A stretch of 64,000 bases of DNA from Zonotrichia leucophrys gambelii (lineage: Eukaryota > Chordata > Aves > Passeriformes > Passerellidae), in assembly GCF_028769735.1 (NCBI RefSeq), contig NC_088172.1:63457075-63521074 (forward strand), in the 5' to 3' direction. Below the pieces are notes generated by a model that worked only from the letters and a program-made list of their open reading frames with translations, was not told where the DNA came from and did no database searches. Shown piece by piece: positions 36,241 to 49,630 of this stretch (its first letter is position 1; every line of letters begins with the position of its first letter). Made by a program: the position numbers and the translations under genes.

Positions 36241-38544
36241 CCTGGAGGGGGGAATCCTGGCAGAACACTCTATCTCTCTTTGAATGGCACAGAAGAATTT
36301 GTGTAGGAAAGGAAGGGAAGTTACTGCACGTAAACAAGCACGACTGCTCCGTTCCTGGGCTCCAGAGGCTCTGGAATGCTCAGCCCCACTGCCTGAAGCA
36401 CTGATGGAAGACTTCATACACACATGGGGGGAGAGTTTCTGTCAACAGACAAGCAGCCTTATGTACTGATTTATGTCTTAACTTGGAAGAAAGGAAAGAA
36501 GTGGAAAGAACAAAAGTTAGGTCTCAATGTGAGAGAACACAGCACATCTCCACCACACAAAGGCTTCAGCAGCTCTGAGGACAAAAGAGGTGATCTGTTG
36601 CGTGGCACAGTCATGATCTGAGCAATGCAAGTACACAATAAACAAAAGGCATCACAGTTTGAAGTTACAACTCCTCTGAATCACAGGAAAGACTTCTCAC
36701 CTTGTATACATCTGATTGGAGGCACAACACTGCATCTAATTAGATGTGTTGGAAAAGTAAAGCTTGCAAAAATCATTTCACAACTGTTCTGTTTGCTGAG
36801 GAGAAAAAAATAATTCCTTCAAATGTGTTACAGCCCTCCTAAGAATGCGCATGCAAACACATACAAAATGCCCTGCCTGGGGATTTTGAAGCTTTGGTGG
36901 TTTGATTTCTCCTTTACATTATTTTTCTGTGGGTGCAGCTGAACCGAAGGAAATAAAGACAAACTCTAACACTGGAAAGTCAAGAAAAAAGGAGCTGTTG
37001 ACCCTCTAGCCAGTTAGTAAACAGAACTTGCCCTGGGCATGGCAGGCAAGTGCCTCCTCCACCCAGACTTTGGTTCTTCAAGGACATTAATGTGATTTTT
37101 CATGCAGTAACAGTTTGCTCTTGCCAGTGCATGTCTAACAGCTTACCCTGTGGCTCTGATCTATTAGTAGTGATGAATTCCAGTCAAGGGAAACAAGTTA
37201 AGCTGCAGTATCTCTTGAACTTTAAAGCATGACAGAGCATTAATGAGGACCATCACTGGCTTATCTCCATAGAGTGGTGCCTGATAGTTCCTTTGTTTCC
37301 GTGTCCCCTACCAGAAGTGATTTGCAAGAATTTCTCTAGAATTTAAACTCTCCTTTTCCCAGTGTTGCTCACTGGTTACAACATTCCCTGTATGTTTCTG
37401 GGAACTGCTTTTTTTGGCTGCACTGTAGTAGTAACACCAAGAGAAGAAGAATGTAGAATACAGAGAGGCATCCTCCCAGATTGATCATCTATTCAGTAGC
37501 AGCAGCTGGTTTAACTGCTCATGGCTGTGCTCTTCACAGTGCCACAGCAGTGGGCTGTAGTGGATCTCTTGCTTTCTGCTTGGGGTGCTTTATCTCCTGC
37601 TTCCACTCCCAGTCCTTCTGAGAAATGTTTGGATAGGTTTTCTGGTTGTAGGATGACCTGCAGAATACATGTGTGTCTGTAGAGCTAGGCAAGGAACAAA
37701 GACAGACTGAAAACATATTAGAATAAAAAACTCTAGGATACTCAACATAAAAGCCAGCAGCAAAGGTTTAAAGCCACCACAAAGGCTGAGAAACTGCAAG
37801 TTAAGGCACAGCACCCTCTGCTTAACCCACATCTCCCTGCCTTGGGGCTGTGCTGTGCAGTGCACCAGAGAGCTGTAGCCTCCTGTGGGAGGGAACCAGC
37901 ACTGCTAACAGGATCTTCAGCTCCTATTTGGTGAGTGGCTCGAGGGTTCAGGTTTTCTCCCATGTTCCTTGTCCCCCTGGAGAAGCTCCCTGTAAACACC
38001 TGCAAAGCCACTTCATTTGTCCTCATTCCAGTCTGCCCTCACACCCCTCCCTGGGCAGGGCTGGCATTCCACCCAGCAGGCAGCAGCAATCTGTCCTTGT
38101 GGGACTGGCACAGCTCTAGCTTCTTGCCTGGCAGCTTGTTTGCCTGTTGGGGCTGCCTTTTGTTCCATTTGTGCAGTAGCTGGCACAATGGGGTCCTGGC
38201 ACTGCATTTTTAAATACTGGCATCATGCAAACGGGAAGATGCATCCCCATTTGTCTTCCAACAGAGCTGCTGGTTTGGAGCCACCTCCCCAGTAAAATTG
38301 AATGAATCTTCACTTTTTTTTGTATTGAGGCATGAGCTACTTGCTACACAACTGGGCACTCCTGGGCAACTGTCACATCTTCAGGAGGTTGCACCACCTT
38401 TGTCCAGGACAGAGGAACTCACACTGAGTTGCCAGACCCATTCAAGGTGGATGAACCAGCACAATGAGAAATGGCAAGGCCATTGCTCAGAGCTCTACTG
38501 TTGTCATCTGCAGCACTAAAAGCATTCAGCTTTAACTTTTTACC
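36241..38544. other. Non-coding stretch, no gene seen
   Basis: The GC-richer patch at 37590-38300 gives overlapping frames up to 94 codons on both strands without motifs. No repeat family was recognised. Confidence 0.5.
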
Positions 38545-38600
38545 TTTTTTTTTTTTTTTTTTACCATTTCTCTTTATCTTTTTTACCTTTTTTTTTTTTT
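38545..38600. repeat. T-rich low-complexity tract
   Basis: T18 (38545-38562) and T13 (38588-38600) are joined by TTACC/CTTT-type sequence. Read on the minus strand this could be a degraded poly(A) tail, but no element body was recognised beside it. Confidence 0.9.
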
Positions 38601-41600
38601 CTGGTTTCACTGAACAAAAAAGATTTTAACTGGGGAAATGCTTGCTACTAGGATTAGATCAGCTCCTGTGGAGTGTGTAATATGCTTGCTCTATACATGG
38701 GCAGTAGTAGGAGAGGAGCCTTCTGTGGTGAGTCTGATACAATGACAGATTTAGTAGGAGAATTGTGCTCTCAGCAAAATGGCACCTCTGGGAGGAAGAG
38801 CTAACTTCTGGTGGGCACCCCCTTGGCTCCCAAGGCAGCTACAAACCACTTGAAAATATCCTACACTTTAATCAGAGCTCAGATCGTACTTCCATGGACA
38901 GAAATTAGCCTTGTGCTTTGCTCGTGTTGTTACCACCTCTGACAGTGCCAGGGCCTCAGGCTCACTAAGCCCTCATGCTGACTGATCCTTCCCCCAGACA
39001 CTTTGTTCCATACACAGCAGAAGTCAGCAGTGCAAAAAATTAGATGTCCTCTTCTCCATGACACAGAATCAGGGTTATTCCTCTCTGCAAGATATGCATT
39101 TGGCACCTCAAAGACCAAAGATTCTAGTAATGTTACTTCTGCAGCTCCCTGAGCAAGCATTCAAAAATTTAATAGATCTCACCATTACTACATTTTCACT
39201 GATATCTCCCCTGCATTCTTTGCATGCCAGGAGCTTACTTGTTTTTCTATGCCTAGGTTTTAGCACAATCATTTGACAATAACTGTTTATAATGGGCATC
39301 ATGAGAGATGTGAAGCTCTGAAAACCCTTGCAGTGGAAGGAATGCAATAGCAGTTTCCTCTACCCAGGCCAAAGCCTCAATTGCCATAAAACAGCATGGT
39401 TTCACTGCCAAGCATAAAGTTTGCATTCATTTACATCAGCAAGAATACCTCCCTAAGAATTTCAGTCCCCTGTATAACAAGGTTAAATTTTTCCCACTTC
39501 TTGTTTCTGAAACCATGCTGAATTTTAAGCTTTCTTAAATCCACTCCAGTAATTCTCATTCCTTTGAGTCAGAATTATTGTCAACCAAATTTATCTATAA
39601 TGAACAAGAAGCGAGCTTGAAGAAAGGCTTTCTGTTTTGGTTTTTTTTTTGTGTATGTGTCCTTTTAGTGTCCTTCTTCAATCCTAACTCCCTCCCTCCC
39701 TTACCTAAAATCCTTCATGCCAATGCCCCTGAAAACAACCTGGAAAATAGAGTATGTTCATTTGGTTTTGGTATTTTTCTTTCCCGAGCCTTATTAGCTA
39801 GCACTGTATACATCATCATAATTATGGTAAGATGCTGTCAGCATCCCTGCCTGGTTTCACAGATTGCTCTGACTGCTTTCCAAGCATCCCTAAGAATAGC
39901 TCAAGACAGTGATGTATGATGGTGAGGAGAGAGCTGTCATTACAATGGCTCCTCTCTTCCCACAGACCTCTATCAGGATCACAAACATGTAATCCTGGAG
40001 AATCTCCCTTGAAAGTCTGGGGTGGAAGAGGTGGGCAAGAAGCAGCTGAGGTGCATTCACTGTGTTCCTTGTATCTTCTGACTCTGAGCAACACTGAACT
40101 CAGATATCATCTAAAGCCACTTATCAGCTCACTGTTTGTTCATTCTGAGCAGACAGATTATTTGTAATTGTTAATCTGAATTGTTGTACTACCCAAAAAT
40201 CAAAGCAGAGGGCACTTGCTGGAGTAATGACCTTGTAAAGAAAGACTCAAAGCTGCTGCTTACTGTGAAAGGTTCAAAAATGGGTATTTCATACAATATT
40301 TTTTGTCTTGCAATCTTACAGAGGCAGATGCAGCAATAAGTGCTGCATGGCTAAGAACAAAACATACATATGTGAACATTCTTAAAGGTCATCTGTCAAC
40401 AAACTCAAGTTTTAGAGTCACAAACAGTTCTTGTAAAGTGTGCAAAAGCTTGCTTATTGTTGTTCCTTTTGTTTGACTGTTATGCCTATTAGTAGGAACA
40501 CAGATAATTAACTGCAGACTAGCTGTTCTACTGCTGAAATTTGCAAACCTGCCACATTGACATAATGAAGATAATGCCTTTGGGGACAAGAAAAGTATAG
40601 ATTTTTTTCCCACAAACATCTTTTGTCAAAGCAAGCAGACAAAGGTCATCACTCTACTGAGGTTTTTAAACCTTTACTGATCTGTCCAAAACTTGTCTTT
40701 AGGTCACCAGGCAGAAGAATTCATGCCTTTAGGAAAACAGGTTTAAGAATTCATTATAGAGTTCAGAGAACTTTTTTTCTCTTTCTCTTTCCTTTCATTT
40801 TCCCTGTCAGAAAGGTACTGAGTCAGTGTCCCAGTGCTTTGCTGGGTGGAGCAGAATGACAAGGACAGGCTGGGACTGGCACACATGGTGAACTGCCTTG
40901 TGGTCCCTGTGATGGGGTTGTCCCTGGTAAACACAGTGCCCATGGAGGTTTATCTCTTGAACACCTATAGGGGAAGGCTACTGCATGATACCTTGTCCTA
41001 GGTGAGGATGGTCTGGGCTCTGTCCCCAGTTCTGCCGTGCTGTCCTTCTGGCACATGTTTTCCTGTGCATCATTCTCCTCAGAAACAGTGAATGAGAAAG
41101 TCCAGCTGAACCTCAGGGCTGGCCACAGGGGTAGTGTCTCCAGTGCTCAGCCCCACTGCAGGAAGACCCCAGAGCAGCAGAGAAAATGCCCAGAAGTGAA
41201 TGTCCTCTCTGCAGCAGTGGGTGACTCTGGAGCAGCCTGAGCTTTCCTTATAACTGGTATGTGTGTTCTGGTTTTGTTTCATCCCAAAGAAGCCCAGCCC
41301 ATGTACTTGGAGGCTCCCCTGCCATAGAGATGATGAGCCTGTGGGAGACCCGAGATCTAAAGCAGGAGCATGGAGCTGCGCTGGCCTGTACAAAGCAGCC
41401 CTGGCTATTATTTCTTTTCCTGCAATCTGGCTCTGGGCAAGTTTTACTTGACCAAAAATGATGCTTTGATTCCAGGAGAGTCCCCTCCTTGCAGAGGAAA
41501 TGAATGTTGTTAATTGCTGCATCTCTGATTCTGCCAGAGCTGGGCTGGGACTCCCATCACACAGCTGCACAGGGAGGATGGGGATGGCTGCCTCTGCTAA

Positions 41601-43384
41601 CTAAAACCATGTCTGTAATGCTGTGTGTGACCCCTGTGTCATTCCAACGCCTGCCACTTGGGAGCCTGTGGAAGGGGCTCAGGAAGGCTGGGAGGTTTGC
41701 CTCTGGAGGTTCCTGCATGCTGCCTCCAGCCAGGTACTGAGGCACAGCCTGTCGAGAGTTTTGGAAGGCTCCTAGCCCACACATCCTGCAATAAGGAGGG
41801 CCCATCTCCACCTGGTGTCTGAAGGCAGTCACAGTGTGCTGCTTCTCTGGAACAGAACTTGCAATTTTCCCCAGTAAGTGCTCCCAGTTGTAGCAACAAT
41901 TCTGAGTCACGTCATGTTTTCCTAGCTTTGCATGCCTTTTATACCAAGTCGCTATCAAAGGCATGCATGTGTCCTGATTCAAAGTTATTCAAGATGTGGA
42001 GCCTCCAGATTTTATCAATGAAAAGGGTTTCATTCACCTACAAAACTTTTTTTAAAAATGCCTTTCTTAAAATTCATGTAGAAAGGTACAGAGATGCTGA
42101 GATATGCTGATACCTAGTGCTTGTTTAAATGACTGCAGCTTTCAAAAAGCTGAACTCCACTGTCTTCAAAACTAGCTTTTTCTCTCTATGAAATCTGCGA
42201 GCAACCCCAAATCCAATCAAGCTTAAAACATCTGGCCCCAGCCATAGCCAATTTATGTGCCCACAATTTCTGGTTGTAACCCATGTGAGAGCAGACTGCT
42301 TCCTCCTCCGCCCCAGATGGGCAGGGCTCAAGGGCAGCCTGGCCTGGTTTGGTTTAGGGTCTCTAAACTGAATTGCATTTTAAAGGAAAAGCTCCCTCCC
42401 AAAATAGCTTTTCTGATGAAATTGTGTTTGCCTGTAAAGTGAAAGAAGGGCCAGAGGGAGCCCATGGGCCTCCACTAATGCTACTGGAGTCCAAACCCAC
42501 CTCCTCCACATGCAGGTGTCATTAGGGAGCCCTGGACTGTGGCTTCCAGAAGGCATTGCTGGAGGGAGCATGAGGAAATGGCCCAGCCAGTGCCCTCCTG
42601 GGCTGTCCAGGGCAGCAGCTGCCAGGGATCAGGGCTGCTATGTGTGGAAGGATGCCCTGTGTGAGGGGCCACCCATGGTGGGTGGCACGGCTGGGCTGTG
42701 ACATCAAGGAGGCTGCAGCAATGCAGCTCAGTCCAGCCTGGCCATTGATGTGGCTCTTGGCACCACATCTGAGCAGACTGCTGCACAGCAATTATTCCAC
42801 CTCAGGCATTTTGCACTTGAAACAGCCAAAATTTCAGCTGGTGTTGAACTAAAAATATCTTGGTTGTGTGCAGCTGTAGACCCTCTCTGGCATCCATTTA
42901 CCCCAGAGCAAGAATGGTAAAGCACCCAAAGGGAAGTATTACTTGGAGTCTAGGAGCATGCAGTGATAAACTTTGCATCCTCAGAACATCCCTTATTTGT
43001 CTAGCTTATCTTTGCCTGTAGATTTATACCCCTAAGAAATAAAGCCAAGTGAATAGAAGTGAAGTGAAGGATCAGCTTTATTCCATACTGCATAACTGTA
43101 GACCTGTGTGCAAAAATGTACTTTTGACAGAATCTATTTTCCTCTGCATGCTATTTCTACTTTAGGAAATTTCATATGTCCTGTCCAAACTTATGGTATT
43201 TTCAATAGATAAGCACATCATTTAGTCTGCAGTAAAGAGTGTGGAAGGGAGAACAGTCAATAATTTTAACTCAATCTTGCTAAAATGAGTTAATTTTATT
43301 CTTGATGATAACAATTTAATATCCTATACAATGAGGCATTTTGTATATGACCATTAGAAGTTAATAGGAAACAGAAGCTTATAC
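38601..43384. other. Non-coding stretch, no gene seen
   Basis: Frames up to 163 codons (minus, 41079-41570) and 141 codons (minus, 41557-41982) occur in a GC-richer zone at 40850-42780, with shadows on the other strand and no recognisable domain. Elsewhere the sequence is AT-rich and unremarkable. Confidence 0.45.
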
Positions 43385-43616
43385 CTGGGGCTGTAACTGT
43401 GTAAAAGTTTTTCTCCCATCCAGCTCCTCAATCACAAACTGAAATTTTGCTCCAACATTCACCCTGCAACTTCCACCACTTTTATTTTCCTGTGGACCCA
43501 CACCACTCTGGGCACCAGGTGTTAGGGGTTTTGGTGTGCCAAGGAGTCCATGCAACCTCCCAATGTGTTTGAAAAAATCCAAAAACCCTGGCCCTGCAGC
43601 CCCCTCCTGTTGCTCT
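43385..43616 (-). CDS. Candidate 232-bp exon, unidentified
   Basis: Minus strand. An acceptor-like CTCTCTGTGTGCCCAG (AG at 43618-43617) precedes 232 bases open in one frame (about 77 codons), ending CAGCCCCAG against the donor-like GTATAAG (GT at 43384-43383). The peptide includes GFLDFFKHIGRLHGLLGTPK and ends with VIEELDGRKTFTQLQPQ, a mix of hydrophobic and charged residues that looks protein-like. The frame stays open upstream to a Met at 43708 (109 codons in all). An internal AATAAAAG and CTGGTGCCC-type sequence leave open an old retroelement fragment instead. No family was recognised. Confidence 0.22.
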
Positions 43617-44520
43617 CTGGGCACACAGAGAGCCTTCAGAGAAAAGGTGGGCTCATTCCCTGATAATTGGGCTTGACCTTTGCAAAAACACTTGTGGGCT
43701 GATTGCAAATGCCAGTTCTTAGATCAGAGGAAAGCCATGTACCAATGCAGAGCAACCCACTCCTACCTGCACACAGCTAGCAGCAAATGCATGGACCCAG
43801 CCTGATTTGGCTGCTCTTGGTGCCCTGGAGTACACAAGACACCATCTGAGGTGTTGGATTGTAAAGATCCATATGGTAAAAAGATGGCTTTGAATGGAGC
43901 ACAGTAAATTGTTAAAGAGGAAGAGGAAAGAGTAAAAGCTGGGATGTCTGAAAGTATTCCACTCTAATAAGTGTGCAATTGGTGAACTGTATAGAAGAAA
44001 TACCATTGTTGCTTTTGCCAAGCAGCTGTTCTCCAAAGGCTTCCAAACAGCAAGTTTGTGCCTTTTCATCCCTGACACAGTCCTGAAAATAAGTGGAATA
44101 TCAGTCATTCAAATAACCAATGTCAAATGCACAGAACAGAGTATCTATAGCTTTTTTGGATTGAGCCCTTCTCTATACCCTGAGTAGCTGTGCACCCCAT
44201 CTAATATGGACTCAGGTTCTCAGATGCCTTTAATTTTTCAGATTTCAGGGAAAGGATGTAAGTCTCTGAAAGACTTATTTTATCCCTAAAGCTCTGGGAC
44301 AAAGCAGTGGTCTATGATCTGTTCCTCCAGCCCTCACTGGAACTTGCCACAACCAAGAGAAAACTCACTCTTGTGGGACTTGGACTTCTCAGGAGTTAGC
44401 CAAAAATTGTGGTGAGAAGCTTCCCTGAAAAATTAAGCCACTCTCAGCCCTCATTCCTGGCTGTGGTTATAGGCAGGGCACTTTGCTGTTTCTTTCATTC
44501 ATATCAATGCAAGGCAAAGT
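43617..44520. other. Non-coding stretch, no gene seen
   Basis: A 129-codon minus frame (43719-44108) has no motif. Nothing else was supported. Confidence 0.5.
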
Positions 44521-44633
44521 GTGTGTGTTTATACATACGTATATATACATATAAAATCACATTTACATATAGGATTATGCACACACATACATGTACATAC
44601 ACAAATGTATATGCATCAATGCATGCACAGAGT
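44521..44633. repeat. Degenerate CA/TA-rich simple repeat
   Basis: Interspersed GTGT, ATACATA, ACACAC and ATGCAT units over about 110 bases, with no pure run longer than a few units. Confidence 0.8.
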
Positions 44634-44939
44634 TAAAGAATCTCAAGAGCAAACACTGTGCTGTGCACACATCTTCCCATGTGGAGAGATGAGAGAGCAA
44701 TCACAAAACAGCTGTTGGTTGTGCTGCCTAATGAACCACCCAGAAGCATTGCACTGCTGAGTGTGCTACAACCGGCACAGAATAAACTGCTATCAAAGAG
44801 ACAGGACTGGGTGCTGAGGTGGGAAAAGGAACCTGGGGAGAAAGACAGCTGCAGGGGGTCTGGGTGTTGGGTAAGGAGAAAAACAGGTGTGCAAAATAGT
44901 GTGTCGCTGCAGCTGGAGCGGGGCTTGGGAGTGCTTAAG
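44634..44939. other. Non-coding, grading into purine-rich sequence
   Basis: Overlapping frames of 97 codons (plus) and 103 codons (minus) have no motif. Purines become dominant from about 44800. Confidence 0.5.
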
Positions 44940-45115
44940 GACATTCGGTAGGTTGGGTAGGAAGATAAGGCAGTAGGGAAGTGGGTTGCAGTACTTGAGA
45001 GATAAGGTGAAGGCGGAATATTTTGAAGAGGTGGTTTGAAATAGGTAATTTAGTCAAGAAGATTTTATGTGTAAAGAAGGTAAGGTGGAGGAAGGGAAGT
45101 TTTGCATTTGCTGTG
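44940..45115. other. C-depleted, G-rich strand-asymmetric stretch
   Basis: Between about 44946 and 45110 the plus strand has only about six C in 165 bases but is full of GG and GGG runs. There is no simple repeat unit and no coding frame. Such asymmetry can come from strand-biased C-to-T change, R-loop-prone transcription or a purine-rich simple-sequence origin. Confidence 0.7.
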
Positions 45116-48100
45116 AAATTTATGTCCGTTCATATTTAAAACTGTCTCCTTTGCATCACTAACCTGGAATCTCATAGCAGCATTGCCCAAATCTCCTGGA
45201 GACTGACATGGAGTCTCTACTGTAGGTGACTCTGTGACTGCACTGAGAGGAGAGCAGCAGAAACTCAAAAAAAGCCTGCCATTCTTCACCACCACTCGCT
45301 CTGTGCTCTTGCTCCAGGCTCAGTCATGAAACACGAGAATGTTTCCTGCAAACTATTTTAGACAGAAGCAAAGGAATTGCTGGTTATAAATGGAACAGCA
45401 TGTCTTTTTTCATCTGTGTATTCACAGTGCTGGAAACAAGCAAGAGCTGAAGATGTAGTTATTGAAGTAGATGAATAGACATCATCATTTGAGTTCTGCA
45501 CATGAATATGGAGGAGGAATTAAATCACGGGCAATGTGTGTTATTTTAACCCAAAACTACAAGTTGTGCAGAACATTTTCTTACAAATTTGTGCTCAAAG
45601 TGGTTCCTAAACCATTAATCAGACTATTTGGATTTCTCCTTCAAGAAAGCCAGAATAACAACATGAACTTAAAAAATTAGATCAGAATAACCTTCTTAAT
45701 GTTGTTTTCAGTCACATCATGGCCTGCTGCATAGTGTGAATTTCATTTTAGTAGCACTCTGTTTTGCTATCCATCACTGAGCATGATGGAGTTGCTTCCT
45801 AAAAGGAGTCCTGGTCATTTTATAAGCATCACACACAGCAATCAACTATCTCCTATAAGAATTAACTGTTATAGGTAGCAGCCTACTTATATTTCCAGTC
45901 AATATGATTTGCAGGCACATACATCAAAGTAAATTGGGAGTTTTTATTTCCGGCTTCATACATGGCTAGACAAGTGACAATGTTCCACAAAGACAATATA
46001 CAGAGACACAGCAGACTAATCAGGTGAGGTCCTGAGATGTCACTGTTGGGGGGGTAAGACACACTCAGTGTGACTTGCTGTGTGTGACATTGGTTACATC
46101 AAAAGGCAGAGAGAGAGAAAAACTGGCTATAGAAAAATGATGCCCTGGCATTCCATACTTCTGCACTCCCGTGCCCTGATTTTCAGAGGAAACCCAATGG
46201 AAAACTAACAAACAATTTCATTTATCACTGCTAGTCCTGCAAACTGAAATAGGAATATCTAACCCAGAGGCCCAGGGAGTTTTATCACTGACTTCATTAG
46301 AAACAGAATTTCCCCAAAGCTTTCGGAAATGTAGACATTTGGCAAAGCAGGGAGTTTGTATTAAAGTCAAACCCAGCCTTCTCCTCACCTCCTCACCTGA
46401 CACAGCAGCCCACGCCTGCACCTCAGGGCTGACAGTAGGTTACACCAACCAGAGCGTGTGCACCCAGCTGGTGCTACTGCTTGTCATAGGGGATCCCCTG
46501 AAAACACAAGCCTCACATCTCGGGAACTGATCACACGAGTGAGCTTGGAACTCACGGTGGACAAGCCAATAGCAGAGGTGGGGCTCACCCCACAGAGCCT
46601 GCCTGCAGGCTGCCTCTCTCCCTGGAGAGGAGCTGTGGTGCACCAAGAGACAGCAGAGCTCGCTGGTGCAGCACATCCCCAGGCATTTTCTGAGCATAGC
46701 TATAATTCAAACTGATGGGATTTTTGAAAAATGTTTTACCACCTCATCTATCTAGGTCTGATTTGATTTCATCAACAAAGTGGCTACCCCCCCACAACAT
46801 GAGTGCAAATTCTGTAAGTTGCAGGTGTCAGGAGATCTTAAAATAATGTTGTGATGGGATGAGAAAGAAATTATATATTTCCTCGGCTCCTACATATTTA
46901 ACAATAATAGAAAGATACCACAAGGCAGAGCAGATAATACTGATTTACTGCAACCCTATTTGCATGTATACATGAATATACACTTTTATTTGGACTTTAT
47001 GATTTATTCATTATGTACATAAAGAGATAATGAACAACACATCTGCATGCTATGAAGCCAGGTTTCATTTGGGCTTGTAATTTACAAAATAGAGACAAAA
47101 TCCCTGAGGATGAGCCTTCTGCTCTCTTTCCAGTGTGCTGTATTTGGGATGTCAGGAGTCTTTAAAATTAGTATTTCATTTAAAATAAATACACAGATAT
47201 CATGAGAATAAGCATATTATCACACAGAGAGACGGGCAGACTATATCTTCAATTTAAGAGAACACTTTTTTTTTACATGAATTATGCATTTGTTTTGTTT
47301 TTTCCTGTTACTGGGAAAATCAGACAAAACAGGAATTCACTCATTAAAAGTGACTGAAGCTGTAGTTTTGCGAATGTCTCTGCATGACAATGACTTAGCA
47401 CAGTGGAAAAAACCCAGCAGTTCAACAGCTCAAAACCTCACAGAGGGTTTGATGATGTATCGCTGTTGGACATTGTAATTTTCACAACAATGTTTAGTTG
47501 TATTTTTTAAAAATAATTTTTTAGTGCCAACAAAATGTTATGGGTTTTTCATCAACCAAAACCTGGAAAGCCTGAAAAAAACCCCAACCAACAGAGCAAA
47601 AAACCTTCCCCGCAATGTATTTGCTTTCTAAAATGTGAAATTGTAAAAACCTGTTACCTTCATTTCTTTTCAGTAAAACTTACAATATCAAACCCAGGTG
47701 TAGAAGCAGTACTCCCAGAGAAATACAAGCCATTCCATTATAACCCAGGTGTGTGAAAATTTTTCCCCATCTCATGAAAATTTATAACTTTACAGAGATT
47801 TCAGCACAACTTTGAACTCTCATGAATGTAACACCTGATTGCCGAAGACTTTCACCTCTGGTAGGTTATTAACAGTGATGCCTATACCAGAATATGCTAA
47901 AATTTCCATGAACCTGCTGAGTGTGATGCAGAATGTGTAGCACTCCAAAACCTGCTTTCTCAGGTTTTAAGATCCACTAAATGCAAAATCAGCAAAAGCT
48001 TCCATGATTTCAATGAATCTGTTTATCCTCTACCTTTTCACTGTAGTTTGAAAGGTAAAAATCAGGCATTCCCTGCTAAATTTTGTAATTCAGACACAGA

Positions 48101-48209
48101 TTCTAGATCAAAAAGTCGTAAATGTGCAGCATATTTTGTATATTTATATGGAAATATGAACACAGTTCTTGAAACCTTATAGTGCTCATGGTTGAAGCAG
48201 CCTGTGCTC
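45116..48209. other. Non-coding stretch with AT-rich candidate elements
   Basis: No gene. About 45880-46000 (TATTTCCGGCTTCATAC, ACAATG/ACAAAG SOX-like cores) and 46870-47240 (CTATTTGCATG octamer, repeated TAAT/ATTA) look like possible conserved elements. The GC-richer patch 46380-46690 has a good minus donor-like CAG/GTGAGG (about 46397) but no convincing matching exon. Confidence 0.35.
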
Positions 48210-48280
48210 CATCTTTTGTGGAAGGGTGGAGCAAATGACCTCCAGAGAATGCTTCCAACCTCAGCCATTCTGTTTCCAGT
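48210..48280 (+). mobile_element. CR1 LINE 3'-end remnant
   Basis: The sequence GGAAGGGTGGAGCAAATGAC, then CTCCAGAGAATGCTTCCAAC, then CTCAGCCATTCTGT, follows the recalled avian CR1 3' end (ATGACCTCCAGAGG...CTTCCAACC...CCATTCTGTG) with several mismatches. The terminal 8-bp repeats are worn away and no 5' part is recognisable. It is an old truncated copy, as most bird CR1s are. Confidence 0.75.
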
Positions 48281-49600
48281 GTATTTATGCAAAATAAGCT
48301 CTCAGTGTATAAAACTTAGTCCCATGCCAGCTGCAATCTGTTAAAGGGGAGCAAATAAAGCCGCTGGAGTGCAGAAAAGGTTTCTGTTATCCCAGCAGGT
48401 CTGCATCAGCCCCTGTGATTTTATTGTGGCCCTGGATACTCAGGAAAGAAAATGTGAAGGGCACCCAGTTTAGGGGGATCATTAGAAACTTTCAAATATA
48501 TATGAGTATTTATAGATGTTTGAATAGTTCTTCTTCAAATTTGCCTCGGACTGAAAAAGACCCACTCCACTGGGAAGAATTCACTCTAGGTCTGTCTTGT
48601 CTGGTGTGATTTCACTATCAGGTCAGATTCAGCATGTCACACAGTGCTGCAGGTGGCTGAGAAAGCTGAAAATCTTCAGGAAAGCCTTTGCCTGTCCAAA
48701 CATAAATGGACAGGGACCACAGAGGAACCTGGGATAGCCAGGCTACCATTGCTGCCTCTGTCTGTTTTTCTCTAAAAACTGTCCTTCAGCTTCTCTGTGA
48801 AAGCCCAGGAGCTTTCACAGCTTTGGCTGTCTGAACTGGCTCCACTTGTTATCTATATTGTTTTTCTTGTGTTTAATCATCAACAGTTTCTGCTTTCAGA
48901 AGAATATATCAACCCCAGAAAACGTGTTCAGACAAGGAGGGAGAGCACAGGCTCTTGTACAGTGTTTCTTTTAATCTCTGGCCCCTCCTGCCCCTTCAGG
49001 GACAGTGATCCCATAGATTGCAAGGGGGAAAATAAAAAAATACTCTAAAACATCTTGAGCCTCTCATCTGCTTTCTCTCCTTGCAACCTTTTCCAATGCC
49101 ATGGTAATTTTCATGCAAGGGGATGGGGGTGAAGGAACAGATGCTGCTCCTATTTCCTCCCTGTTATCATCCCACTCCCAGAGATGCTCCCTGTAATCGT
49201 TCCATTGTACAGCTGCCTTTCCTATAAAGCTGAACAATGAATAATGGATGCAAAAACTAAGTGGCGTTTCAGGTTCATTAGTATGCATATTGTTATAAAT
49301 TCATTTCAGTAGGTGCTGTGAAGCCACTCTCCTCTCTTTTGTATTTTGAGGTGTCACTGCTTCAGGCTCTGCTAATGTTCATTTTGTATTCATTCATTTG
49401 TGTCTGTAGTTTTACCTGGATTGTAGGCTATTGTTCTTATTTGCAAAGCTTGGGTTTAATTTCCTGCAGGAAGCTTTTCTTTTGTCTCTAGGGCTCACTC
49501 TCCTATTACCATCTACCTTGAGAGTACTAAAGCACTGTCCTGCTGGTAAAATATAATTTGTTTTCTAATGTTCTAATGAAAATGTTACCACTTATGCTCT
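48281..49600. other. Non-coding stretch, no gene seen
   Basis: A TATAAAAC (about 48308) and AATAAAG (about 48354) lie close together but without other LTR features. No coding signal was found. Confidence 0.45.
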
Positions 49601-49630
49601 AAAAAAAAAAAGAAAGAAAAGAAAATAAAA
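49601..49630. repeat. A-rich tract
   Basis: A11 is followed by GAAA/AAAAG units. It may be a poly(A) tail relic, but no element body was recognised upstream. Confidence 0.85.

Noticed and set aside
38419..38610. Lysine-rich minus frame
   Set aside because: It is the translation of T-rich simple sequence.
46390..46480. Minus donor-like CAG/GTGAGG beside a GC-rich patch
   Set aside because: No matching acceptor with a convincing open frame was found.
48305..48360. TATAAAAC and AATAAAG close together, considered as an LTR core
   Set aside because: Spacing is too short, there are no TG...CA ends, and no family resemblance was recalled.
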